A stretch of 64,000 nt of DNA from Pegoplata infirma (Eukaryota > Arthropoda > Insecta > Diptera > Anthomyiidae): NCBI GenBank assembly GCA_963921195.1, contig OY992538.1, forward strand, positions 14,408,330 to 14,472,329, read 5' to 3'. Shown piece by piece: positions 23,405-35,895 of the stretch. The translations under genes and the position numbers were made by a program. Position 1 is the stretch's first letter. Every line of letters starts with the position of its first letter. Below the pieces are notes generated by a model. It saw only the letters and a list, made by a program, of their open reading frames with translations, searched no databases and was not told where the DNA came from.

Positions 23405-24600
23405 ACGACATACCGAATCAGGGCATTTTTCTACAACTTTTGATTTTCCCAAGTGTTCGGGAAAATTTTTATTCTACTAGACCTAAAAATTTGAGCCCAA
23501 TTGGCGCCCGGCGATCAATCTTGAAATTTTTAAAAATTAAAAAAAAATAATAATAAAATATGTCTTGCGACACATCATATTTATAAATGCGCTGAACACG
23601 AATATACACCGAAAAAATTCCCCAGTTAGATAGTTACAAAAAAAGCCAGTTGATTTGAAATAATTTTAAAATAACTGGTATTGTTTAAAACAACTGGTAA
23701 TTCAGTTAATTATAGCAACATATCAGCTACCCTGTAAATAATATTTCATCAAACTGTTAACAAATTTTAAAAACAAACTTCAATTTAATTACAAAAATTT
23801 AACAAAAAATATTATTCTGGTTTTAATTCATGGTAAGTTTTTTTTTTTTATTTTGATCTTTAAAACATAATAACAGATAATATTTTTTCAGCTAACAAAT
23901 TTGAAAATCTGTGATTTCGGAGCCTATAAAGGGATTTATGATGTGAAGGAGTTGGGTGATATGCGCTGACACATGTGCGAAACTGGTCAAATCTGCTATT
24001 GTTTTGTACTTTATCTAAAATAAAATGTGAATATTAAGCATACATATATAAAGATTTTTTATTTAATGCAATAAATAAGTGAAAAATTTTGTGATCCTAT
24101 TGACAGTTTTAATTTTTCAAACAGTTATTTTCAACTATTTCCAAGAATTTTAGAAAATTAACTAATAGTTTGTTACCAATAACTGGGAATTTAGTTGAAT
24201 TCAAAGTTGTATAAAAAATTAGTTATTGTCAACTGAATAAATCAACTGGGGCTTAGTTAGGTGTATTTCAACTGGGACTTAGTTGAATATTTAGTAGCCA
24301 GTAACTGGGAAATTTTTTGGGTGTAGAAAAAAAATGAATCGATCAAACGGTTTTCGAGATATCGCTGTTTGAAATTTGTAAAAAAATGGCGGTTTTTTCC
24401 TATGTTCAAGAAATTTTTTTAAAAAATCTCAATATATCTTTTCCTTGACCCTTTTTTAGAGCTTGGGACAAACTGTCATTTAAAATTAATGTTTTAACTG
24501 TGGTGTCCTTCGATCAAAGTTTTGGTTTTTAGGAAATGTTTACCAAAAACTCTAAACTTTGATCAAAGGGTTCCATGGGTTTAAATAAGAGATGTCGCGA
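23405..24600. mobile_element. Foldback family D, copy 3 (diverged), with nested insertion
   Basis: It shares with copy 1 the TTTTTATTCTACTAGACCTAAAA block, ATGTCTTGCGACACATCAT, GCGCTGAACACGAATA and ACGGTTTTCGAGATATCGC. It is interrupted by the element at 23607-24323 and ends in ATCAAAGGGTTCCATGGG. Confidence 0.5.
23607..24323. mobile_element. TA-flanked CACCGAAAAA-end element with exon-like insert, 717 bp
   Basis: The ends are CACCGAAAAAATTCCC and GGGAAATTTTTTGGGTG, with TA at 23605-23606 and 24324-24325. Words such as CAACTGGGACTTAG repeat near the ends. The centre (23889-23970) looks like a terminal exon: a TTTTTTCAG acceptor, a 25-codon frame with CDFGAYKGIYDVKELGDMR, a TGA stop, and AATAAA about 55 bases later. 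This is a candidate captured gene fragment. Confidence 0.6.
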
Positions 24601-24710
24601 ATATTCGTCACTATTTGGTATTCGGCATATTCGGCATGGTTTTTGAATATTCGGTGAAATAAATATTCGTCAACAGTTTGCCGAATATTCGGCAAAATTT
24701 AAATTAGTTT
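24590..24710. repeat. CCGAATATTCGG palindrome cluster
   Basis: Repeats of GAATATTCGGC/GCCGAATATTC. The same words form the ends of the hAT-like element at 56412-56934, so this may be one end of a relative; no matching far end was found. Confidence 0.5.
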
Positions 24711-25140
24711 AAAAACACTTTTTGGTAATGTTAGTCTTCTTTTGCAGCCATTTCATTTTCTTTTTTCTACAAAAAACCGTATCACTTGATTAAAACTCGA
24801 ATTGTTATTGAATGGGTCCAAAGGGATTTGGATGTCAGGTCTGTGGGACTTGCAGGACATATAAAAAAAATGTCGGATGATATGCGGTGACTGACCTCAT
24901 AGCAGACATTTGTCGGGTATTTCTAGATTTAAGAGGGATAGGTAGCTGTTTAGTGTTCTTAAGAGTTAAGAATCTGGACTCCAGAAAGTAGCTGTTATAA
25001 GATAGCCCTGATCGCTCTAGGCAGTAGTCTCACCTAACCGCATATTGGTGAATGTTTACCGCCCATGAATAGCTGCTTGGGTAACCTTTTACCTCACATC
25101 GGTCGGGTCTATGCCGCGGGCTTGACGCAAGAATACTTTC
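24711..25140. other. GC-richer unique segment
   Basis: Less AT-rich than its surroundings. An interrupted minus-free frame on the plus strand near 24820-24890 contains RDLDVRSVGLAGHIKKMS. I do not recognise it; it may be a decayed gene or retroelement 3' region. Confidence 0.35.
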
Positions 25141-26410
25141 ATCAAAATTAATAATTTTGTTTTTTTATCAACATTTTTTTTCACAAAATATTATTTTTAA
25201 TAAATTTTTTTTTCATTAAATTTCCTTTTCAAAAAAATCTAATTATCTTTTTTACATTGCTGAGGATATATATTCAGTTGAAATTAAATTTCTTACTTGT
25301 TTAAACTTCAATTGATCTTTTTTAAATTTCAATAATTGATCTTTTTTCGAAACTTCTATCAAATTTAAAATGATCTTTTACGAATTTCAATTTATCTTAT
25401 TCGAATTATAACTCATATTTTTCTAATTTGATTCAAAATTTTTCAGAATTCAGTTGATCTTTTTCGACTATTAATTGCTCTATTTTAAATAGATTGTTCA
25501 AGTTTGATTTCAAATTTTAAATAAAGTTTTCAAACTGATGTTTTTGGATTACATCTAAAAATGGTGTAATGACTTAAAATTAAAGAAAACATTTTATACA
25601 AAAAAAAAAAAAAAATAAATAGGTTTCAAACTTAAATCTTAAAAATTTGTATATAAAAAGTTAAAAATGTTTCTAAAAGAACATATTTTCAATTGACGGC
25701 TTCTAAATTATAAAAAAAGTCTTTTTAAAAAAGTAACAATAAAATGTTGTGCAATGTGCATTATTTTCAATTACTGCCTGGATAACACAGTGCAACAACC
25801 AAAATCGGAAAGGGATTAAACCAAAGCAATTGTAAGTTGACATATTCGATAACAAAACCCTCAAGGCTTTTTTATTTCAGCGCTAGATTTTTTTAACATG
25901 CATTTGAAGTTGGTAAACTTTTATTATAATTATAATAATAATTGTTTAAAAACTGTATAAGTGGCGTATGATTAATTTTGTAATTACCTTTTAATAATAA
26001 TCATACGCTACGGTGCACACTGGTTTATTTTTAATAATTTGGCTATTCAGTAAGTAGAAACTGGACCGTTTGCAGCGAAATTCATAACGGTTATAACTAA
26101 ATTAATTTCAATCTTAAGTTGGACGCTAGATCCCACATGTCAAATAAGGGCACCACCAGGGTCTTTTAAAGTAGGAAATGTTTAGTACACAATAACTTAA
26201 GATCCTTTAAAATCACCAACTTTAAATGCGTGTTAAAAAAAACCTAGCGTTGAACTTAAAAAAAGCTTTGACGGTTTTGTTATATAAAATGTCAATTTTC
26301 ATTTGCTTTTGGTTTCATCCCATTTCGATTCCGAAAGTTCGATTTTTTATCACTGTGAAATTAAACATACTTGTTCGAATGTATGTTAGTTTTGTTCTTA
26401 ACCCTCATGC
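25141..26410. other. AT-rich region downstream of the glycosyltransferase gene
   Basis: I see no gene. There is a short inverted pair around 25965-26015 (GGCGTATGATTAATTTTG and CATACGCTACGG). The 3' UTR of the minus-strand gene should begin at 26410. Confidence 0.4.
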
Positions 26411-29400
26411 TTAACTTTTCTGTTCTGAAACTTTCAGTTCAGCATAATACCAACTAAATGTTGGATATAATTTATAACTATAAATATCATATTTAATTGA
26501 GTTTAAACCATCATTACCAATTTTATTGATGCCATTAACTAAATTCTCATAACGTTTGGGATTGGCCTTTTCTTTTTGATGTTTCAACATCATATAACGG
26601 GCAATATTTATAGGATAGCGTGCTATAAATAAATTAGCATTACGTAATCTGAAAAAATATAATGGAAATTTTATATAAAATTTATCAATTGATAAGTTAA
26701 AAATGACATGCAAGCTCTTTTTTAAATAAAATCATGAAATTAAAGGCGTGTAGTAAGCAGCCCTGAAGGAAAAGTTGCCAGGGTTTAATAGGTCCCGTAA
26801 CATGTCACAAAGACCCAATGACCTAATACAAAATTTCGAAACGCATTTTTAATGATTTTTTTTACTCTAAAACGCAAAAACAATTGCCAAACATAAAAGT
26901 GTGTCTGGGACTTGAAAAATGTTTAAATTTTTTTTTAGGACTTTAATTTTTCAATTTTTTTTTTCTTTGTTTACTCCAAACTGAACAAAATGTTGTGTCT
27001 GGGAGTTGAAAAATTTTCAAAACAAGTCGGGACTTAGAAAATTTTTCAAAAAATGCCAAAAAAAAAAATTTTGTCCGGGACTTAGAAAAAAAATTTGTGC
27101 CTAGGACTTGCAAAATTTTCAAAAAAAAATTCAAAAAACATTTTAAGTGATTTTTTTTTTTTAAATGCAAAAAATAAATGTGTGTCTGGAAAAATTTAAA
27201 ATTTTTTTAGGGACTTAGAAAATTTTTCAAATTTTTTTTTTCCTTAAAGCTTTTTTAAAAAATTTTAAAAAAATGTTGTGACTTAAAATTGGAAAATTTT
27301 CGAAATTTTGAAATGCATTTTAAATGATTTTTTTTACTCTAAAACGCTAAAAAATTGCTAAAAATAAATGTGATCTGCGACTTGGAAAATTTTAAATTTT
27401 TTTTTCGGGACTTCGAAAATGTTTCAAAATAATTTTTTTAAAGCATTTTTAATAAATTTGTTTACTCAAAACTGAAATAAAATATTGGGCTTGGGAATTG
27501 GAAAATTTTCAAAATAATTTTTTTCAAATAAATGCAAAAAAATTTGTCTATGACTTAGGAAAAAATTTGTGCCTGGACTCTAAAAGTTAAAAAAAAAAAA
27601 CGAAAAAAATGTCAAAAATAAATGTGTGTTTGGGACTTGGAAAATTTTGAACTTTTTTCGGGACTCAAAGTATTTTTTTTTTTCTTAAAGCTTTTTTAAA
27701 AAAATTGTTTACCCCAAACTGCAAAAAAAGTTGTGTGTCTGGGAATTGGAAAATTTTTGGAATTGCGAAATGCCTTTTTAATGCATATTGTTACTTCAAA
27801 ACGCAAAAAAAATTGCCAAAAATAAATGTGTGTCTGAATTTTTAAATTTTTTTCGGGACTTCGAAAATTTTAAAAAAATGTTTTTCTTAAAGCATTTTTA
27901 ATAAATTTATTTACTCCAAACCGCAAACAAAAATGCCTGGAAATGGGAAAATTTTCAAAAAAAATCGGGAAAAAATTTTCCGAAATATGCCAAAAAAAAC
28001 ACGTGATTTACGTGAATCACGCGTGAGTGTGAGTGATTTTCATTTCAATCACGTGATTGTGAGTGAGCGTGAGTTGAAAAAAAAAAAATTGCGTGAGTGA
28101 TTAGTAAGTGAGCCATTTATTTTTTGCGTATTTTTGTGTGATTTGATTTTTAATTTTACTTATGTTTTTTTATTTCTTGCAAAAAAAATATTTTATAGTT
28201 TTTTTTTGCAATAAAATTTTACAACGTGAGTAGAGATTGCGTGACTCATGCTTAATTGAATCTTGCGTGAGTCACGCGTGAGCGTCCGTAATTTTTTTTA
28301 CTCACGTGAATAGTGAGTTAGCGTGAGTTTAAAAAATGTTTGCGTGAGTGTTTCGATTATTGTTGTCGTGAGCGTGAGTGAGTGTGGTTAGAAGCCCTCT
28401 CACGCGCCCATGTATAATTCCTGGTAAATGGAAAATTTAAAAAAAAAGCGGGACTTAGATAATTTTTAGAAAAAATTCCAAATATTTTTTTCCCGCACTT
28501 TTTCAAAAATTCTTTTCCGAACGTCGATTTTTTTTTGTGTCACGCCCTGGAGACGTTTAGTTACAACTCTGCAGGAAATGTGTGTCTCTTGATCCGAAAT
28601 CACCTATCCAGTAATTGGTAAAAACGGTACATATCACTAAAATGCCTATCGCGTGACCGCAGACAATAGACAAAACTAAGTTTTAAAATTTTTAATAAGT
28701 CCCGAACAAAATTTAAAAATTTTCTGAATCCCAAACATGTTTTTTTGCGTTTTGTAGTAAAAACTTCATCAAAAATGATTTTACAAAAAAAAAAAATCAT
28801 AAATTTTGAAAAATTTTCCAAGTCACGATTTTTTTTTTAAATTTTCGAAGACATACAATTTTTTTGAAAATTTTCGAAGACATAAAATTTTTTTGACAAT
28901 TTTTTTGGCGTTTTGGAATACGAGTTACATATATTTTAAAGCAAAAAATTTTAGAAAATTTTTTAAGTCCCGTTCACAAAAATGTTTGTCAACTTTTTTT
29001 GGTGTTTTGGAGTAAAAAAAATACTTAAAACTGCTTTTATGAATTTTTTTTTCAAAATTTCTAAGATCCTAAAAGTGGGTACAACCGGCACGGGTTGTGT
29101 TCCTTGGGAACACATTTTTATATAAAAGGTGTCGACTTTGTGATAGGTGTTTTGGGTATGACCTATCATGGACCTATCCGTTTTCCTGCAGGGACATTTC
29201 TCATATTGTAGTTTTTTCATGTAATTTCCCTTTTTTGTGTAATTTTATTTTAAAATTATAAATATTCAAATACCTGTTTGACATATCATCATCTTCACCA
29301 CCCCAACCAAAATATGAATTTGAAAATCCATTTACGGCTAAAAAGTGTTCCCTAGTCATAGCAGAAACTCCACCAAATATAGTTCGATAAGGCAACCTAA

Positions 29401-32400
29401 AATATATGTAAACCAACAAAAATTTTTAGTAAATATTTATCAAAATACAAAGAAAAACAAAAATTCACTTACTTATAATTAAATTTATCTATGGCCACTG
29501 ACATGTGTCGCGGTTGACGCGGACAATTGTATAAATTACGATTGTCCAATGGCAACAGATCTACATCATGGAATATAAAACAATCCCATTTGTATAGCTT
29601 CATGGCTTCTAAAAAGCCAATATTCATAAGAGCAGCCCTATTAAAGGGTTTGCCATTTGTTTGTTCGATTATAAAAATTCTATATGCTATATGTTGTTGC
29701 ATGAGAAACTGATGGATATTCCGCAGGAAGATCGATAGATGTGCGTAGCGATCACGAAAAGGCACCACAATAGCAACATGATGCCGAGCTATACAGTCTT
29801 TTGGTTTGAAAGCACCACCGGATTCCAATAGAGGACCCAATTGGGCATCGACGACATCAAGAGATTCTAAAGTAATATTAGGTACAAAGGGGCTACCTAG
29901 AAAAGAAATAGTGATAAATTATTAGATGGAGGATAAAATTTTAAATAGGTTTAAAGGAATTTAAAGGAATTTAAATAAATTGTAGTAAAATTTTCTAAAT
30001 TTTCTAAAACATAAAAAAAGAAACAATTGATAATTTCTGAAATACAATTGTATCGCAAAAATGTTTTGAGAAGAAAACAAAATCCCGGTTTTCTGACAAA
30101 ACAAACATTCCGAAAAAGTACTTTTTGCAAATTCCGATTTAAAGGGGCTAAAAAGGGTTAAATAGTGTATGTATTTTGTTTGGTACCTAAATAATTAACA
30201 TTGAGACTTTGAATGAAAACTTGAAATATAGTACTCTTCAGGAAAAACAACATTCTGAAAAAGGTACCTTTTAAGAATTCCAAATTTAATAAAGTAAAAA
30301 CGGTAACAATTGATTTTAAGACATTCTAGCGATGTCCGTTTGTTTGTCTGTAGAAATGTTGATCACGGCCAAAATATTACATGGATATGACTGAAACTTA
30401 ACATATTAACTTGTTGTTGCCCCGAGAAGTTTTGTATTGCATTTGAGCGATATCGGTTCAGCGGTTAAAAAGTTATGAACTAAAATGTAAGAACATCTCG
30501 AAAATTTTGGTACATTCAACATAACCTAAAAATACAAAATGCTTTAAATCGGCTGCTGGTTGACATACATATGTGAATAGAATTAAACACCGAATGGTAT
30601 TTTAGTAAGTAAAAACTTATTTTTTTACAAATGCAGAAAAAAATCGCGGATTTTTATTTTTAGAAAAAAAAAAATTTCGCAAAAATTTTTTTTTGCTAAA
30701 TTTTTTCTCAAAAGTAAATATTGCACTTAATAATTTCTAACTCAAATTCATGAGTTAGAAATTATAAAGTGCAATATTTACCAATAGTTGATTATTGTAA
30801 AAACCTCAGTGGTAGGGTTCTATAAATCGAAAGTCGAGTTATGCTTTCGATTTTTCCAACCTTTTTCCACTTTTTCGATATCTTTGACTTTTATAACCTT
30901 CATTACTTTGGTACCCAAAATTGTTAAAAAAAATACAATAAAAAATTTAACCTAAATGCTTACAACAGGTCAAAAACAAACTTTTATTTACAAAAAAAAA
31001 TAATTTTCAAAAGTTGTAAAAAGTTTTAAAAAGTTGAAAAAAGTCGACTTTTTGAAAAAAGTCGAAAAGTCGAAAAATCGACTTTTTTGAATTTGGAAAA
31101 AGTAGAAAAGTCGACTTTTTAGAAATTTAAAAAAAAGTCGAAAAGTCGACTTTTTGTTGTGACTATGCGACTTTAAGACAAATTTGCATTTTAAACTAAT
31201 CTGAGCCAAATCTGACTAAATCTGACCAAATCTTTAACCCGTTTCGGAAAATATTCTTTAACAACTCTAAACAACTGCTTAAAAACTCTAAACGTTGTCC
31301 CAAAATCTCTAAACTTTGTCTCAAAATAAGTTTAAATGAAAGTCTGTCTCAAGATCTATTAAATTAAATAGTCCATGGAAAAAATATTAGATTTGTTTTA
31401 CAAAATTTCTTGAAGTTTGGAAAAACTCAATTTTTGGAAATTTCTTGACAATTTTCATATGGCTGGACCGATTTCAGAAATTTTTTAATATTCGTATTCA
31501 GCATGCCAATATTAATAAAAATAATGTACTCGTATCGCACGAAATTTTTTTTTGATTTTTCAAAAATCAAAAATTTTTGTTGAAATTTTCTAAAAATCCG
31601 AAATTTTCATCAAAATGTTTAATTGTTCGAATTTGGCTCAAATTAAGTTTAAAGTTTAAACTTTAAACGATAGACTTCCACAAGCTCTATAAAAGGGTCA
31701 AGGAAAAAAAAATTTAGACTTTTTTTAATTTCTTGAATTTTTGAAAATTTTAAATAGCGATACCTCGAAAACCGTTAAACCAATTTTAATACTCGTGTTT
31801 AGAGCATCAAATTTAATAAATAAAAAATTTTCAAAAATTCAAAACTTTAATCTCCGGGCGCCACGGGTTAATTTAATCCGGTTGTCCATTAATTTAGCAA
31901 AATAAGTTTAAGGCCTAGATGAATAAAAATTTGACCGGATGTTTGAAATTGGAAGAAAAACTTTTATGTAATACAAAAAAAATTCTGCTGTAATGTTACA
32001 TTAGACGGCATTTTTTTGTATGGCAAAAAAGTTTTTCTTCCGATTTTGAACGTCAGGGCAAATTTTTATTCTCTTATGCCCAAAACTTATGTGGTACAAA
32101 TTTGAGGTCAATCGGATTAAATTAACCCGTAGCGCCGGGCGATCAAAGTTTTGGATTTTTGAAAATTTTTAGAAAAAAAAAAATATAAAAAAACTATGTC
32201 TTGCGACATAGATTGTGATGCGATGAACACGAATATCAAAGAATTTTTAAAATATTTGAAATTTGCAAAAAATGGCGGTTTTTTCCTACGTTCTAGAATT
32301 TTTTTAAATAAAATCACAAAATATCTTACCCTTGACTCTTTCAAAGAGCTTGACACAATCTTTCATTCAAAATAAATTTGAGCCAAATCCGATCATTTTA

Positions 32401-34562
32401 ACCCGTGGCGCCCTTCAATCCAAAATTTACATTTTTGGAAAATTTTCACCAAGGTTTTAGATTTTTAAAAATAAAAAATTAAATCGGTCGAGCGGGTTTT
32501 AAGTTATTGCCATGTGAAATTTGTCAAAAAATTTCACAAAATGGCGGTTTTTTCCTACGTTCAAGAAATTTTTTTAAAAAAATCTTAAAATTTTGTTTCC
32601 GTTAGCTTTTTTTATTAAGCTGGCGACAAGCTTTCATTTAAACTTAATTTGAGCCAAATCAGACCATTTTAACCCATGGCTAGGCTGACCATACGTACTG
32701 ATTTGATCAGTACATGTACTGATTTTTGATCACGTGTACTGATCAAAAGACGTTGTACTGATTTGTACTGATTTTTTGAAATATATGTACTGATTTTTGA
32801 TTATTTCAACATAAAAAATAATTTTCTTCGAAAATTTTATACAAAAACTTGAATTTCCATAAAATAAGTCATCGAAGTAGTTTTTTATAACTTAAGTATG
32901 ACAAAGAGATACTTTGAGTAAATAAATTCTTAAAAGTTCAGAGATCGTGAATCAAGATGTTCATTAACGCAAAAATGTATCTGAGCACGAGGTTATTTTG
33001 ATCCTTTAAATATGAAAAGGTTTATATGAAAAGACGCCCATAATCTTTGAGGTTTTCTAAACGAAAAGTTCACGGGATGATGGATTTTTTATATTTTTTT
33101 AGAAAGATAATGTAATTGCATCAATTCAAATGATTCTGAGATGTTCAATGAGGTAATGTCTTCAGAATTTATTGGACAAATCACTCAGAACATCAGCCGC
33201 TATTTAAAAAACATGTGCTTTTTATCTGGGAAGTTTTATAAAAGTCAGAGTTATCAAAACTTATGGAAAAAAGTCCTCATGAGGAATTTGAGGTATTTTC
33301 TTATACTCAAAACCTGTAGGTTTTTGTTTGTTATAATTTCTGCACTGAAATGATCAACATTATAATTAAGTTGTTTGAAGTCAGTAAAATTTTTTTGCAA
33401 AATAACTACAACAGTTTAAGACAGTTGTTTTTAAACCTTTGTTTTTAAACAGCTCTTTTCAAACAGTTGTTTTTACTGAAATACTAATAAAAACTTGGGC
33501 GTACTGATTTGAGTTCAGAAAAAAATGGTCACCCTACCCATGGCGCCTTTCGATCAAAGTTTAGTGTTTTTGGTGAAAATTTTGTAAAAAAGCAAAAACT
33601 TTGATCGAAGGGCGCCACGGGTCAAAATGATCGGATTGGGCTCAAATTAATTTTGAATGAAAGATTGTGTTAAGCCCTTTGATAGGGTCGAGGGTAAGAA
33701 ATTTTAAGATTTTTTTTTTTTTAATTTCTAGTACGTTGGAAAAAACCGGCATTTTTAAAAAATTTCAAATACCAATATCTCGTAAGCCGTTGACCGATTT
33801 TAAAAATTCTTTGATATTCGTGTTAAGCGCATCAAAATTAATAACTATAATGTGTCGCAAAACATGGGGCATTTTTTTCCACTCTCCACAAAACAAATGC
33901 AAATTTTACTATACCCCATTTATAAACTTTTTGAAGTTTGCGGTTTCTTTTTTCTTCTCTGAAATATCGTCAGTTGCAATTAATGATTTCCGTAACAAAT
34001 TTTTAACAAACAAAATTTATGACTGTACTTCAACCGCATGGAAAAACTCGGCCCCTTAATAAAATTATACAAAAATACTTACTTTCTTCAATTATAGGAT
34101 CTTGACAGGGTGGTAAAGCTGTAGTATTTTGCAATTCTTTGCTAATGCTATTGCTATTATTACTAATATTGTGCTCTTGTTGATCATTCTTGTTGTTTTT
34201 GTTATTGTTGGAAGCATTGACAAATAGTGTGGCGTTATTTGCATAAGCAGCAGCAGCAGCGGAAGATGACAATGTTGCATATGGTAAAGAATTATTTTTA
34301 TCATTATGATTTGTTGTTGTGTTTTGATTTAGTATGGTACCATTATATTTAAAAGTTTTGCGTAATCTAATTAAACAAAATTATCATCAATTACTGAAAT
34401 TTATCATCATTTTATCTTATTTGTATTTACTTACCCCAATCTGCTAAACGATGATGAGACGTTAGATTTATCAGCAAAATAGTCAATTAACAAATTAAGA
34501 GCCAACAGCATACAAACACCACAAAATAAATAACGTAATGCGACATACACTTTACTCGTCAT
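26411..34562 (-). CDS. beta4GalNAcTA: Beta-1,4-N-acetylgalactosaminyltransferase, 398 aa, five exons
   Basis: Golgi type II glycosyltransferase (GT7) that adds GalNAc to terminal GlcNAc on glycolipids and N-glycans, a step needed for insect glycosphingolipids. Exons on the minus strand: 34435-34562, 34083-34366, 29473-29896, 29274-29396, 26411-26648; all junctions are GT-AG and the phases close. Residues 5-30 form the membrane anchor; about 43-137 is an N/S/A-rich stem. The catalytic domain has VPFRDR (182-187), the metal-binding DVD (248-250) in FHDVDLLP, FGGVSA (286-291) and WGGEDDD (310-316), then DGLNSIKYDI near the end. Residue 285, just before FGGVSA, is Ile, where beta4-galactosyltransferases have Tyr; that predicts UDP-GalNAc use. 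The length is close to Drosophila beta4GalNAcTA (about 400) rather than TB (about 320), which decides the symbol. Introns of 4.2 and 2.6 kb are filled with repeats. Confidence 0.88.
26850..27990. repeat. GGGACTTGGAAAATTTTC degenerate tandem array (family G interior)
   Basis: About twenty diverged units of roughly 55-65 bp containing GTGTCTGGGACTTGGAAAATTTTC and CTCAAAACGCAAAAA. It lies in the large last intron of the glycosyltransferase gene and continues at 28430-29060 after the insertion at 27990-28405. Confidence 0.65.
27990..28405. mobile_element. GTGAGTGA-repeat element
   Basis: Clusters of GTGAGTGAGCGTGAG and CACGTGATTG in both orientations flank an AT-rich centre. The composition matches 61380-62060, where GAGATGGGAACAT ends are visible; no ends are certain here. 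Confidence 0.45.
28430..29195. mobile_element. Family G element, right part, ending TTTTCCTGCAGGG
   Basis: This continues the GGACTTGGAAAATTTTC array. It contains CTGCAGGAAATGTGTGTCTC near 28569 and ends with GTGATAGGTGTTTTGG, then CCGTTTTCCTGCAGGG at 29180-29195, the same terminus as at 22938. Confidence 0.5.
29897..31240. other. Second intron, first part: mini-me remnant and GTCGAC array
   Basis: 30300-30480 is a diverged mini-me core (TTTTAAGACATTCTAGCGATGTCCG). 30990-31150 is a run of AAAAAGTCGAAAAGTCGACTTTTT words, an array of palindromes. The rest is AT-rich with no gene. Confidence 0.45.
31250..31975. repeat. Foldback D-related fragment
   Basis: It shares GCATCAAATTTAATAA, CCGGGCGCCACGGGTTAATTT and TATAAAAGGGTCAAGG words with copies 1 and 2 of family D, but no ends are clear. 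Confidence 0.45.
31990..33875. mobile_element. Foldback family D, copy 2, with nested hAT-like element
   Basis: The left end has ACATTAGACGGCATTTTTTT; the GTATGGCAAAAAAGTTTTTCTTCCG block is the same as in copy 1. The arms are inverted and share ATCAAAGTTTTGGATTTTTG and TGATCGAAGGGCGCCACGGG blocks. The element at 32681-33536 inserted in its CCCATGGC motif. Confidence 0.6.
32681..33536. mobile_element. hAT-like element, 856 bp, 8-bp TSD, GTACTGAT repeats
   Basis: The ends are TAGGCTGACCATACGTACTG and AAAAAATGGTCACCCTA, with a perfect 8-bp target duplication CCCATGGC at 32673-32680 and 33537-33544. The left subterminal region has seven GTACTGAT words, which may be transposase binding sites. No intact transposase is seen. 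Confidence 0.85.
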
Positions 34563-35100
34563 TATCCACTACCAAACAACCGCACACTACTCCACTCACC
34601 CAAAATTCAATAGTTAAAGGATTGTAGGTGTAAAGTTTATTTTGAGTTTTAAATGGTGCTATGGCTGGAAAGACTCCATTTAGGTCTTAAAATTTAGTTA
34701 AGTTTGGACAACCTAATTTATTTTCGTTTTTTTTCACCAACTTTTCTAAATCAATATAATCGTTTGACATTTGACAGCAATGAATTTTTTTTTTTGAAAA
34801 ATATAAACAGCTGTTTTGATGTAAACAAAGTGATGCCAGATGCATGTCGAATTTGGGTACAGGGTGACCAGTCATTTTTTTTTTGCAGGTTATCCATAAT
34901 TTACAAATTATTTGTGGGATTCCCTCAGAGCCTTGAAGGAATTTATTTCTTAATTCGATTTGTCATTCCGAATTAAAATTTACGTCCTAATTTTGTAAAT
35001 TTTTGGACATAAATTAAATTGCATTGAAATTTTTGTACCGCAGAGAGTTGAGTTTTACAATATAAGGGAATAAGTGATTGCAGTCCCCAATCACAAATTT
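34563..35100. other. Upstream region of the glycosyltransferase gene
   Basis: 5' flank with no obvious TATA box. CAGGGTGACCAGTCATTTTT at about 34859 resembles the TAGGGTGACCAT end of the hAT-like element at 32681, so a fragment may start here. Confidence 0.35.
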
Positions 35101-35499
35101 GCGAATTGAGTGATTTTGAGTTGGACACATTCGATTTAAAAAAAATAAAATTCATTCGATATATTTTTTTATTCGGCTTCAAAAATCGAATGCATTCTTT
35201 TTTTTTTCATTTGATTATTAAAAATCGAATGCATTCAACTTGAAAAAATCGAATAGCTTATTCATTCGATTTTAAAATTGGGAATGATTTTTTTTTTTCC
35301 TAACATTCGATTAAAAAAAATAGCGATATCTCAAAAACTAAGCAAGATACAAAATAATAGAGCAAATTTTTGGTCCTTAGAATGTACTCTTAACATGAGT
35401 CAACCCCAATGGGTCCAAGTTTTGATTATAAATATATTGGCATTATCGATTAATTAAAAATTTATATATTTCGCTACATACTGCCGACACGACAAAAAA

Positions 35500-35895
35500 T
35501 CCAAAGCATTTTTGATTTTTTTTACTCTAAAAAGACAAAAAAACTTTATACTTAGAAAATTTTTGAACTTAAAAAATTTTTTTTTTTTGCTTTAAAATAC
35601 TTGTTACCAAAAAGCAAAAAAAAAAAATCTGACGAAAATTTAAAAAAAAACGGAAAATTTTTAAAAAGTTATTATATTTTTTTTTTTGTAAAATCATTTT
35701 TAATGAAATTTTTTTCTTCAAAATGCAAAAAAATGTGTATTTTTAAATTTTGTTCAGGACTTAGTAAAAATTTGAAAATTTGGTTTTGCCCTTTTGTCTC
35801 CGGTCACGTGATAGGCATTTGGTAATATGTCCCGTTTTTATCAGTCACGGGATAGGTGATTTCGGATCGAGAGACACACTTTTCCTGCAGGGTAT
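35500..35895. repeat. Family G fragment ending CACTTTTCCTGCAGGG
   Basis: GGACTTAGAAAATTTTT-type units, then GTCACGTGATAGGCATTTGG and the terminal CACTTTTCCTGCAGGG, matching the right end of the element at 22938-23395. Confidence 0.5.

Noticed and set aside
33141..33353. 70-codon frame inside the GTACTGAT hAT-like element as a transposase
   Set aside because: I could not match it to any hAT transposase motif; left as noncoding interior.
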